From positions 62,001-126,000 of the forward strand of contig NZ_SGWW01000002.1 in the NCBI RefSeq assembly GCF_004216575.1: DNA of 64,000 nucleotides. The letters run 5' to 3'. Positions 51,875-63,025 of the stretch are shown here, in pieces. The translations under genes were made by a program, and so were the position numbers. Every line of letters starts with the position of its first letter. The stretch's first letter is position 1. This DNA comes from Microcella putealis (lineage in GTDB: Bacteria; Actinomycetota; Actinomycetes; Actinomycetales; Microbacteriaceae). Below the pieces are notes generated by a model. That model ran no database searches and was not told the origin of the DNA. It saw only the letters and a program-made list of their open reading frames with translations.

Positions 51875-52889
51875 ATGAGCCCTGCCGCCGCCAACCGACG
51901 CCGGGTGTCGGTGGCGCTGTGCACTCATAATGGCGAGCGATTTGTTGCCGAACAGGTGGCGAGCATCCTGAATCAGAGCGTCGCCGTCGACGAGATCGTG
52001 GTCGGAGACGACGCCTCGAGCGACGGAACCGTCGCCGTCATCGAATCGGTGGTGGCGGATGCGCGGGGTCGCGGCATCGAGACAGAACTCACGATCGTGC
52101 GCCGTGACGCTCCGCTCGGGGTAGCCGCGAACTTCTCGGACACGATCGCCCGCACGACGGGGGAGTTCGTCGCGCTCAGCGACCAGGACGACGTGTGGCC
52201 GGCGGAGCGGCTGGCGCGCCTGCTTCCCGCCTTCGACGACCCGGGGGTGCTGCTCGTGCACTCGGACGCCCGGCTCGTCGATGCCGCGGGCACGCCCACG
52301 GGCCAGCTGTTGCTCGACACGCTCGATGCGAGGGCGGCCGAGCGGCGCGCCCTCGCGAACGGGCACGCGTTCGATGCCCTGCTGCGGCGCAACCTCATCA
52401 CGGGCGCGACCGCGGTGCTCAGGGGGCCGTTCGCCCGCGCGGCGCTGCCCGTAGGGAACGGGTGGATTCACGACGAGTGGTTCGCCATGGTGGCGGCGCT
52501 CTCGGGTGGCGTGCGCCTCGTGTCCGAGCCGCTGCTCGACTATCGCCAACACGGGGGCAACCAGATCGGGGCGAGCGCCGTCGACTGGGAGCGTCGCAAA
52601 CGGAAGCTGACGGAGGCGCGTGATGAGCGTGCCGCGCGCCTGATCGCGCGGGCCGCGAGCATCGCGGAGTACGCCGACGCGCATCCCGAGGTGGCCGACG
52701 CGCGCCTGCGTGAGGCGCTGCAGGGGAAGCTGGCGCACGAGCGGTGGCGCGCCACCCTGCCGGTCAGCCGCGTCGCGCGGGTGCCGAGGGTCGTTGCCGC
52801 CGCCGTGGGCGGGCGATACCGCCGCTACAACCGGGGGCTGATTGATGTCGTGCGCGACCTCGTGCAGCCGGCGACGGCGGGTCAGGCGA

Positions 52890-52900
<11 letters not shown>
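51875..52900 (+). CDS. Glycosyltransferase family 2
   Basis: 341 residues. The GT-A N-terminus VSVALCTHNGERFVAEQVAS is followed by EIVVGDDASSDGT and then LSDQDDVWPAERLARLLPAF (metal-binding acidic motif). HDEWFAMVAALSGGVRLVSE supplies the acceptor-side Asp/Glu, and LLDYRQHGGNQIGA follows. This combination is typical of rhamnosyltransferases of O-antigen and wall polysaccharide clusters. The C-terminal 90 residues are Arg/Ala-rich helix. The end overlaps rfbD by 11 bases tail to tail. Confidence 0.88.
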
Positions 52901-55724
<2,824 letters not shown>

Positions 55725-55734
55725 CGTCAGCCTG

Positions 55735-56631
55735 TTATCGACTCGCTCGTGACGCCGCGAGGCGCGCACTTGCGAGCTCGGCATCGTTGGCCAGGCGAGC
55801 CGAAAGCCGGTCAAAAAGTTCTCGATCTTGGCCTGACGCGCGCTGTGCTCTCCGTGACAGCCGACGGGCAATCGCGCGCAGGCTCGCAACATGACGTTCA
55901 GTTACCGCCGACGTTGTGATCGAACCCGCTCTAATGCGGCGCTCGTACGCAGGCACGGCAACATGTGCGACGCGGCGCGCAACGGCGTTCGCCTCTGCGG
56001 TGAACAGATTGTCCTCGTGAAGCAGGCCGCGCGCGAAGGATAGGCGGTGAGCGCGAAGGAATGAGCGGCTGAATAACTGGAGACAGGCCGAGGAGCGCCA
56101 GTGGTCGTTCTCGAGCAGTTCCAGCGCAAGAGCTGTGCCCGTGGTGACTTCGGAGTAGGTCGGCGGCCGTCGATAATATGCGGCGTACTGCTCTGCTGTG
56201 GCCGGCGCGTCGCTCATGTCGATGAAGACCCCCGCGTCGAAATGCGCAATGTCGAGATTCTTGGTACTCGCCATCTCAACCACGTCGCTGAGCAAGGCAG
56301 GCGCGAGCCGGTCATCGGCATCAAGAAAGTGCACGAAGCGGCCCCGGCACTGCCCGAGCCCCCGGTTTCGGGCCACGCTCAACCCTCGGTTCTTCCGAAG
56401 GTGCACCAGGCGCACTCGAGCATCCCGCAATGCCCATGCTGCGGCAATGTCGGCCGTCGCGTCCGTCGACCCATCGTCCACAACGACGATTTCCCATGGC
56501 CCCGCCTTTGAAGCGGCTGGGGTGACGCTTGCAAGACATTCGTCGAGGTACTGTGCTGCGTTGAAGGCGGGCACGACGATCGAAACTAGGGCCTCGTCGG
56601 CTGCTCGAGTTGCGATCACCGACGGGACCAA
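55735..56631 (-). CDS. Glycosyltransferase family 2
   Basis: About 298 residues. The GT-A part has LVSIVVPAFNAAQYLDECLA, then IVVVDDGSTDATADI, then KNRGLSVARNRGLGQCRGRF and VHFLDADDRLAPALL (metal-binding D-A-D-D). The C-terminal part holds HEDNLFTAEANAVARRVAHV and Arg-rich helices. The frame begins with TTG at 56631, directly after the Wzt stop; a GTG at 56619 is another possible start. It is last in the unit 59928-55735 with the exporter genes. The sugar is unknown. Confidence 0.87.
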   Translation of the reverse strand: MVPSVIATRAADEALVSIVVPAFNAAQYLDECLASVTPAASKAGPWEIVVVDDGSTDATADIAAAWALRDARVRLVHLRKNRGLSVARNRGLGQCRGRFVHFLDADDRLAPALLSDVVEMASTKNLDIAHFDAGVFIDMSDAPATAEQYAAYYRRPPTYSEVTTGTALALELLENDHWRSSACLQLFSRSFLRAHRLSFARGLLHEDNLFTAEANAVARRVAHVAVPAYERRIRAGSITTSAVTERHVASLRAIARRLSRRAQRASGQDRELFDRLSARLANDAELASARLAASRASR

Positions 56632-57885
56632 CTACGCCGTCTCGACGGTCATCCGGGCGTCCGCGAAGAGGGTTCCGCGAGAACGGCGTGGTGTCACGAC
56701 ATTGAAGCTCGCCGCCTGCGTAACGTCGGCCAGGTGAGTGCCGTCAGCGGCGATGACCGATGCATCCACAAAGTACTTGCCCTCCCCAAACATTGGGTTT
56801 GAGAGAGTGGTGGTAACGGTGACTTCTCCGAGCAATTCCGGCAGATCAGTGTTGAGAAGATCTGATCCGACGCCGAAAACCGCTTGACCGTGGACGTTGT
56901 TGATTTGGATACCGAGCATCCATGACGAGAGAGCTTCTGTCGCGGCAATCGTGACAGATACGTCGATATTGGCTCCGGATTCGACCGTCGCCTCTTCGCC
57001 GGGGGCGGCGGGCGAACCAGGCGTCCCTACGCAAACCGCGGTGATGTGCGGCGCGGCCGTCGATTCCACACCTGTCACGACGGCGACGGCCGACTCCTCT
57101 GCTTTGCGGTTTTCCTCAAGCAGGTCGCGGAAACGAGGCACCGCTTGTTCGGGTGGCCCGTCGAAAGCGACGTTTCCGCGCTCCAGCAGGATCGCGCGGT
57201 CGCAGAACTCCTGAACCTGGCCGAGACTATGGGTGACGAGCACGATGGTGCGACCTTCCTGCTGGAAACGTCGAATCGTGTCGAGGCACTTCCTTTGGAA
57301 TGCCTCGTCTCCCACAGCCAGTACTTCGTCGACGAGCAGAATGTCGGGATCCGTGTGGACGGCTACGGCGAACGCCAATCTCACGTACATCCCAGAGGAG
57401 TAAAACTTGACCTGGGTGTCAATGAAGTCGCCAATGCCGGCGAAGAGCAGGATCTGATCGAATTTCTCGTCCGTCTCTCGCCGAGACATTCCCAGAATGG
57501 ACGCGTTGAGGTAGACATTCTCTCTACCTGTTAAGTCGGGATGAAATCCAGCGCCGAGCTCGAGTAGTGCTGCGATGCGACCCCGGGTTGCGACGGTGCC
57601 AGATGACGGACCAATAATTCCGCCAATGACCTTCAACAGGGTGCTCTTGCCCGAACCGTTATGCCCAATGAGGCCAATCGTGGTCCCCGCGTTGATAGAC
57701 AGATTGATGTCATTCAACGCCCAAAACTCTTCGCGGTGTTTCCGGCCGAGGCGGCCAAGCGTGACGAGGCGCTCTTTCAACGAGTTGTCCTTGCGAAGAA
57801 CGAAACGCTTGGAGACGTTCTTGACCACGACGACTTCAGGAGGAACGCCGGGCGCAGTGGCTGATGCGTGGGCTGTATCAGTCAT
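56632..57885 (-). CDS. Polysaccharide ABC exporter, ATP-binding protein with C-terminal carbohydrate-binding domain (Wzt-like)
   Basis: Energises export of an undecaprenyl-linked polysaccharide. 417 residues. The ATPase part (1-245) has an NLSINAGTTIGLIGHNGSGK-type Walker A (GHNGSGKSTLLK), signature region AAL-LELGAGFHPDLTGRENVY (typical of Wzt/TagH exporters) and Walker B PDILLVDEVLAVGDEAF. Residues 275-410 form a beta-rich domain like the Wzt C-terminal domain, which in Gram-negative systems recognises the finished chain end. ATG overlaps the permease stop (TGATG). Confidence 0.93.
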   Translation of the reverse strand: MTDTAHASATAPGVPPEVVVVKNVSKRFVLRKDNSLKERLVTLGRLGRKHREEFWALNDINLSINAGTTIGLIGHNGSGKSTLLKVIGGIIGPSSGTVATRGRIAALLELGAGFHPDLTGRENVYLNASILGMSRRETDEKFDQILLFAGIGDFIDTQVKFYSSGMYVRLAFAVAVHTDPDILLVDEVLAVGDEAFQRKCLDTIRRFQQEGRTIVLVTHSLGQVQEFCDRAILLERGNVAFDGPPEQAVPRFRDLLEENRKAEESAVAVVTGVESTAAPHITAVCVGTPGSPAAPGEEATVESGANIDVSVTIAATEALSSWMLGIQINNVHGQAVFGVGSDLLNTDLPELLGEVTVTTTLSNPMFGEGKYFVDASVIAADGTHLADVTQAASFNVVTPRRSRGTLFADARMTVETA

Positions 57886-58787
57886 CAGAGTTCCTGTGCG
57901 AAGTTGCTCTCGAGGCGTGCAAAGACGCGCTGCGCCAGTATTACCGCAACGAGGCCGACGAGAGCGGCGATGCCGAGTCGTTCGAGTAGGTCAGCCGGAT
58001 AGTCCACAACTCCGTCCCCACTATTCCACATTGCTTGCTGGAAGCCGAGCGCCGCGAGGGTGACGGGGTTATTCGTGTAGATCTCAAGCAGGAGACCCTC
58101 TCCGAGAAAGTCCCGTGCCATCTCCCAGGCGTACAAGATCGGCGATGCCCAGAGCGCGATGAGCAAGACCACTTCGATGAGGTATTGCATATCTCTGAGA
58201 TAGACGTTTACCGCCGACATGAGTATGCCCAGGGCTGTTCCGAACAGAAGAAGAACGGCGAGGCTGGGTAGGAGGTAAAGAATGTCTGGAAACGTCGGAA
58301 AGACGCCAAGAACGATGGTCGCCAGTACCAGGATGGCGAATTGGATGCTGAAGTTGAAGAGAGCGGAACCTACGCTCGCGATGGGAAAGACTTCGCGCGG
58401 CAGGTAGACCTTCTTGATGAGACCCGCATTCCCGACAACAGACGCGGTGCCTGACGAAACGATCTCAGAAAAAAGCCCGTAGGCGGTCAGGCCCGCAAAC
58501 ACGTAGATCGCGAAGTCGGGGATACCTCGCTCGGCGCCCAAAAACTGTCCGATGACGAGCCAAAAGATCGCCAGCTGCGTAAGAGGCCGGATTAGTGTCC
58601 AGACAAAACCGAGAGCACTGTCCTTATAACGCGCCTTGATGTCACGCCGAACGAGGAGGCCAAGCATCTCGCGATGCCGGAAGATCTCAACTAACGACTT
58701 CCAGCCCCCGAACACGCCCCGGCGGCGACCTGCCACGGATTCCAGGGGCAGGTCTCGCAGTCGGGCGTAGCGCTGGGACACGGTCAC
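57885..58787 (-). CDS. Polysaccharide ABC exporter permease (Wzm-like)
   Basis: 300 residues, ABC2 membrane family, six helices. LLVRRDIKARYKDSALGFVW followed by TLIRPL is the cytoplasmic gate helix conserved in Wzm/TagG permeases. INTRON-free and complete, it ends just inside the Wzt start. The GTG at 58787 lies 7 bases after the stop of the glycosyltransferase upstream. It partners Wzt to move a lipid-linked glycan across the membrane, after which LCP proteins could attach it to the wall. Confidence 0.93.
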   Translation of the reverse strand: MTVSQRYARLRDLPLESVAGRRRGVFGGWKSLVEIFRHREMLGLLVRRDIKARYKDSALGFVWTLIRPLTQLAIFWLVIGQFLGAERGIPDFAIYVFAGLTAYGLFSEIVSSGTASVVGNAGLIKKVYLPREVFPIASVGSALFNFSIQFAILVLATIVLGVFPTFPDILYLLPSLAVLLLFGTALGILMSAVNVYLRDMQYLIEVVLLIALWASPILYAWEMARDFLGEGLLLEIYTNNPVTLAALGFQQAMWNSGDGVVDYPADLLERLGIAALVGLVAVILAQRVFARLESNFAQEL

Positions 58788-58794
58788 GCGGGTG

Positions 58795-59928
58795 TCACTC
58801 TCCTGGATCTTGTGGGCGATGCTTGACAGGCCTCGGTGAGGAGGCGAACACCCGGCTGCTGCGATGACGCAGATGATCGACTATTCGTACCAACCGCCGT
58901 GCACGCAGGGATGCCACTTCTGCCTCTGAAGAGTCGAGGGCTTTCTCAACTTCCGAGAGCTTACGGTGAAACTCTCTAAGTTCGGCGTTCAGGGCTTCGA
59001 GTTGTCGCGTGTTCTCCCATTCTCGAGCTATGACAGCGCGCCCTTGCCGGAGCAGGTTCTCGTGGTCCTCGAGCGGCTGATCGGGAACTGCAGGCAATCC
59101 TGACGTGGACAGTCGGGTTTCTTCCGTAAACCAGCCTAGCTCTCGACCTGCAGCAAGTTCTGCCGCGGAAGGATGGCGCGCGACGTAGGTGCTGAGTAGT
59201 GTTCCTTCTGACCATCGCCGATAGTCACGCATCCCGTGATGATTGGGGCTTGGAGTCATCTCAGGGTTCGCTTCATACGCCTTGCCGCTGTTCTCAACCT
59301 TCTTGGCGAACTGGTTCCACGACCGCCACGGAAGGTGAAGCACTTCAATCCCCGGCCCTTCCGGCGGAAGCTTGCCCGCTGGTCGACTCACCTCATGGTT
59401 TCCTTGCGACACCACGATTTCGGGATCCCCTATGTGGACCGCGTTAGGGGTGGAGTGAGCGTGGAGGCCTGCGAGTTGCAACTGCTCAAGTGGGCGTAGG
59501 TCTCGCCAAATGAGGCGGTCGAACCCTGTTCCATTGAGAGCGGGCGTACCTGTCAGATCGACTACGGGTACTTGAAATGTTCCAATCTCGCGTGGGACCG
59601 TCGCGAAGCGCTCTCGCAACTTCGCCTCGCGAGTGGGAACCCAGAACTCGTCGGCGTCGGCGTTGATCACCCAGTCAGCGCCGTGTTGCGAATGGGCATC
59701 TCGCGCCATACGCGTGACTGTGGCGGACTGTTGTTTGCGGTGCACCGGATCATGTCGAAGGTCGACCTCCGCAGTTTGGGCGAAACGTTCGATCGCCTCG
59801 ACCGTGCCGTCAACTGATCCGTTGTCGGTCACGATGAAGACATCAATGCCCTGGGCGCGGTGGTGTTCCAACATCGCGGCCACGACGTCCACTTCGTCGC
59901 GCACCATTAGCGTCATCGCGAGGCGCAT
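58795..59928 (-). CDS. Glycosyltransferase (GT2/GT92-like, Glyco_tranf_2_4) with C-terminal coiled coil
   Basis: 377 residues. The N-terminal domain has MRLAMTLMVRDEVDVVAAML, then FIVTDNGSVDGTVEAIERFA, then WVINADADEFWVP (metal D-A-D), the pattern of the glyco_tranf_2_4/GT92-like group. Residues 280-350 form a likely coiled coil (ENTRQLEALNAELREFHRKL). The C-terminus is basic. It has a Shine-Dalgarno AAGGGAG before the ATG and heads the glycosyltransferase-Wzm-Wzt-glycosyltransferase unit. The donor and acceptor are unknown. Confidence 0.85.
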   Translation of the reverse strand: MRLAMTLMVRDEVDVVAAMLEHHRAQGIDVFIVTDNGSVDGTVEAIERFAQTAEVDLRHDPVHRKQQSATVTRMARDAHSQHGADWVINADADEFWVPTREAKLRERFATVPREIGTFQVPVVDLTGTPALNGTGFDRLIWRDLRPLEQLQLAGLHAHSTPNAVHIGDPEIVVSQGNHEVSRPAGKLPPEGPGIEVLHLPWRSWNQFAKKVENSGKAYEANPEMTPSPNHHGMRDYRRWSEGTLLSTYVARHPSAAELAAGRELGWFTEETRLSTSGLPAVPDQPLEDHENLLRQGRAVIAREWENTRQLEALNAELREFHRKLSEVEKALDSSEAEVASLRARRLVRIVDHLRHRSSRVFASSPRPVKHRPQDPGE

Positions 59929-59997
59929 GCGCGCGGCTCCCTTTGGGTGAGGTTCGAGAGCGTCATCTTGACACAGCCATCGTGCGGAAGCGACGTG

Positions 59998-62949
59998 ATG
60001 ACTGCTCCGATACGGTTGTCGAGCGGCTCATGCCGCGTGCCGACAGCGACTCAGGGGATGATGCAGCGGGTGAAAACCACGATTCTGACCGGACTTCGAC
60101 GGGCGATGCCGGCGGGCTCTCGAATGAGGCGGCTTGCGCAGTTGGTCCTGCGGTTTCTCCGCCTGGCCCGATATGCGGTCCACCGAATAGTTGTCGCGAT
60201 CGAACGAGCCTTCCGGCCTTCGGGGCGCCCGATGTCGTATCGCGAGTGGCTCAAGCGGCGCGGCCCCTTGGCGCCCCCGAGCGCAAGCGCGCTTCGCACG
60301 CGGTTCACTGTCATCGTCGAGGGGCCCGCCGGCGCATCTGCGCAGCGCACGATTAATAGCGTGCGCGCCACGACTGCGAGTGTCGACGTGATTCGGGTCG
60401 AGTCGGGCACGACGGTTAGTCGTGATGAGCTCGCCGGCGAGTTTGTTCTCTTCCTTCGCGCGGGGGACCGGCTCTACGACGTTGCCCTCAATGTGATTGA
60501 ACACGCTCACCACGTCGATCCGGCGGTACACCTCATCGTGGGAAACACTGACTCCTCGACCTTCGGTCGACGTCGTGCCCCCGTCTTTCGGCCTGGCTGG
60601 TCCCCGGACACCTTTCTTGCCGTCGATTACATCAACCGTGCATTTGCGGTGCGAAAGACCCGACTTTCCGACCAATTCACTGTCGATGATGACGGCGTGT
60701 GGGGGGCGCTGATTCGAGCAAACTTCCGCGACCGCGAAACCACGCTCGTTCCGCACATCCTGTTCGCGACACGTCATGCACAGCCGCCGACGCCGACGGC
60801 GGCGAGCGCAGAAATGGTACGAGCCGTTCTTCGCGAGCGGGGACTCGATGCACAGGTCAGTCCGCACCCGAGCGGAGTGCTGCGCATTCAGTACCTCTTG
60901 CAAGACGTCCCCAGCGTCTCGATAGTCATACCGACCCGTCATTCACGCACGAATCTGGAGCGCCTTCTCCCGAGCCTGAGAAGTACGCAGTACCCGCGCT
61001 TCGATGTCCTTATTGTCGACAACGGAGGTCAAAGCGACGAACGCGACGAGTGGTACCGCGCGGCACTGGACGGGCTCGACGCCTCTGTTCTGTGGTGGAC
61101 GGAAACTCCGTTCAACTACTCCCGCGTCAACAACCATGCCGTTTCGCAGACTCGCGGCGAGGTCGTCCTCCTCCTAAACGACGACACGGAGATCGTGGAC
61201 CGTCAATGGCTGGCCGAACTCGTTGGAGTGCTGATGCAGGAGGGCGTTGGGTCAGTCGGCACACAGCATCGGCGCGAGGATGGTCGCATCCAGCACGCGG
61301 GCGTCGTTATCGGGCCAGGCGGCTTCGCCGACAACCTGTTCACTGGGTTGCAACCCGGTGAATGGACGATGCTGGGAGCGACCACGTGGTACCGCAATTC
61401 TCTCGCCGTCACAGGTGCTTGTGTGGCGGTCAAGCGCGTCGATTGGGAGGCGGTCGGAGGCCTTGACGAACGCTTCCAGCTGACCGGCAGCGACGTCGTG
61501 CTCGGACTTGATCTCGTCATGCGACAGTTACGCAACGTCATCGTGCCTTTTGACGCCGTCCGGCACTACGAGTCGATCACGCGCGGCACGAGCGTTCCTC
61601 GGAACGACTTCTTCGCCAGCTATTGGCGCTACCACAGTTGGCTGGCGGGCGGCGATCCGTACTGGTCCCCTAATCTCTCTCGCCGCACTGCAACCCCACA
61701 GCTGCCTGCGTGGGATGAGCAGTCTCCTGTGGCGTCAACGCTCGCGGCCTTGGGGCGACCCTTCGGGAAGATGGCACAGTCCATGTCGATCTCCGCCGAG
61801 GCAACCGCACTGGCTTCTACGGCGTCGGTCCCACGTGCGCGGGTCAAAGCGTTGCAGGCGCACCACGCGAAGATCCGCGGTGAGCGCGACGTTTCGCTCG
61901 TCAACTGGTACATCCCTGATGTCGATATGCCATTCTTTGGTGGTCTCAACACCGCTTTCCGCCTGGCGGCCAAGCTGACCCGCGATCACGGCGTGCGTCA
62001 TCGGTTCGTGATTCTTTCGGCACCCAATGAGGAGTTCTTCCGGACAGCGCTCGTTGCGGCCTTCCCGGAACTGTCTGAGATTGACATCCACCATTACGAC
62101 GGCACGCCTGAGTCGATTGCGGCGATCCCTGCGGCTGATGCGTCGATCGCGACGCTGTGGCTAACGGCGTCCCACTTGGTCAAAGCCCCAGACGCTGGTC
62201 GAAAGTTCTACTTGATGCAGGACTATGAACCCGCTTTTTACCCGGCGAGCAGTATGTTTGCGATGGCGGAGGAGACCTACCGTCTCGGTCTGTATGGAAT
62301 CTGCAACACCGACAGCATGCACAAGATCTACACGCAGTCATACGGCGGTAAAGCCATGGGCTTCACCCCTGCGGTCGATCGGTCGATTTTCCACCCAGAC
62401 GGTCGCCGCGTGAAGGAGGCCTCGGAGCCGGTCACGATCTTCGCGTACGCTCGGGACCACTTTCGCAACTGCTGGGAGCTGGTATACGCAGCGCTGAGTG
62501 AGATCAAGCGGCGCCATGGCGACCAGGTGCGTATTGTCGCCGCAGGCGCGCGTTACCTACCGGCCAATGCAGAGTTCATCGACCTGGGGCTCCTCGACTA
62601 TCGCGCCACCGGAGCGCTCTATCGCGAGACGGACATCGGCATCACGATGCAGATCTCTCGGCACCCGTCCTACCTTCCGCTGGAGTTGATGGCAAGCGGT
62701 GTTGCGATGGTTGCGCCGGACAGCTCATGGTTCGAGTGGCTCTTCGAAGACGGCGAGAACTCGTTGCTTGCGATGCGCGGTGTCGATGACCTCGTCGAAC
62801 GACTTGACGCGCTGGTCACGAATTCGGAGTTGAGGCACGCCATCTCGCGGGGAGCGCTCGCGACAATCGATGACCGTCATTCGGATTGGGATGTCGCATT
62901 CCGCGACATCTATGCCTACCTCAGAGATCCGGAATCCTTCGCGCCATAG
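59998..62949 (+). CDS. Large two-domain glycosyltransferase (GT2 plus WsaF-like GT4)
   Basis: About 983 residues. Residues 1-300 are an unassigned N-terminal region with basic helices. A GT2 domain follows (about 310-545: VPSVSIVIPTRHSRTNLERL, FDVLIVDNGGQ, VLLLNDDTEIVDRQWLAELV, IQHAGVVIGPGGFA). The C-terminal domain (about 625-980: WYIPDVDMPFFGGLNTAFRL, KFYLMQDYEPAFYP, and LPLELMASGVAMVAPDSSWF) resembles the rhamnosyltransferase WsaF of Geobacillus. The protein may add two different residues to one glycan. Candidate starts are GTG 59947, ATG 59998 (GGAAG upstream, chosen) and ATG 60058. It is divergent from the unit at 59928. Confidence 0.87.
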   Translation: MTAPIRLSSGSCRVPTATQGMMQRVKTTILTGLRRAMPAGSRMRRLAQLVLRFLRLARYAVHRIVVAIERAFRPSGRPMSYREWLKRRGPLAPPSASALRTRFTVIVEGPAGASAQRTINSVRATTASVDVIRVESGTTVSRDELAGEFVLFLRAGDRLYDVALNVIEHAHHVDPAVHLIVGNTDSSTFGRRRAPVFRPGWSPDTFLAVDYINRAFAVRKTRLSDQFTVDDDGVWGALIRANFRDRETTLVPHILFATRHAQPPTPTAASAEMVRAVLRERGLDAQVSPHPSGVLRIQYLLQDVPSVSIVIPTRHSRTNLERLLPSLRSTQYPRFDVLIVDNGGQSDERDEWYRAALDGLDASVLWWTETPFNYSRVNNHAVSQTRGEVVLLLNDDTEIVDRQWLAELVGVLMQEGVGSVGTQHRREDGRIQHAGVVIGPGGFADNLFTGLQPGEWTMLGATTWYRNSLAVTGACVAVKRVDWEAVGGLDERFQLTGSDVVLGLDLVMRQLRNVIVPFDAVRHYESITRGTSVPRNDFFASYWRYHSWLAGGDPYWSPNLSRRTATPQLPAWDEQSPVASTLAALGRPFGKMAQSMSISAEATALASTASVPRARVKALQAHHAKIRGERDVSLVNWYIPDVDMPFFGGLNTAFRLAAKLTRDHGVRHRFVILSAPNEEFFRTALVAAFPELSEIDIHHYDGTPESIAAIPAADASIATLWLTASHLVKAPDAGRKFYLMQDYEPAFYPASSMFAMAEETYRLGLYGICNTDSMHKIYTQSYGGKAMGFTPAVDRSIFHPDGRRVKEASEPVTIFAYARDHFRNCWELVYAALSEIKRRHGDQVRIVAAGARYLPANAEFIDLGLLDYRATGALYRETDIGITMQISRHPSYLPLELMASGVAMVAPDSSWFEWLFEDGENSLLAMRGVDDLVERLDALVTNSELRHAISRGALATIDDRHSDWDVAFRDIYAYLRDPESFAP

Positions 62950-62972
62950 GCTGCGGAAATTCATACTCGGGC

Positions 62973-62978
62973 TACACT
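62973..62978 (+). promoter_or_regulatory. Candidate -10 box TACACT for the exported protein
   Basis: TACACT lies 47 bases before the ATG at 63026; this gene also has a Shine-Dalgarno (GGGGGAGG), so it is a normal leadered promoter if real. Confidence 0.35.
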
Positions 62979-63025
62979 CCCCAGTACCGGCGGTGCTTGC
63001 TGGTGGCCAGGGGGAGGCTTCGGGG

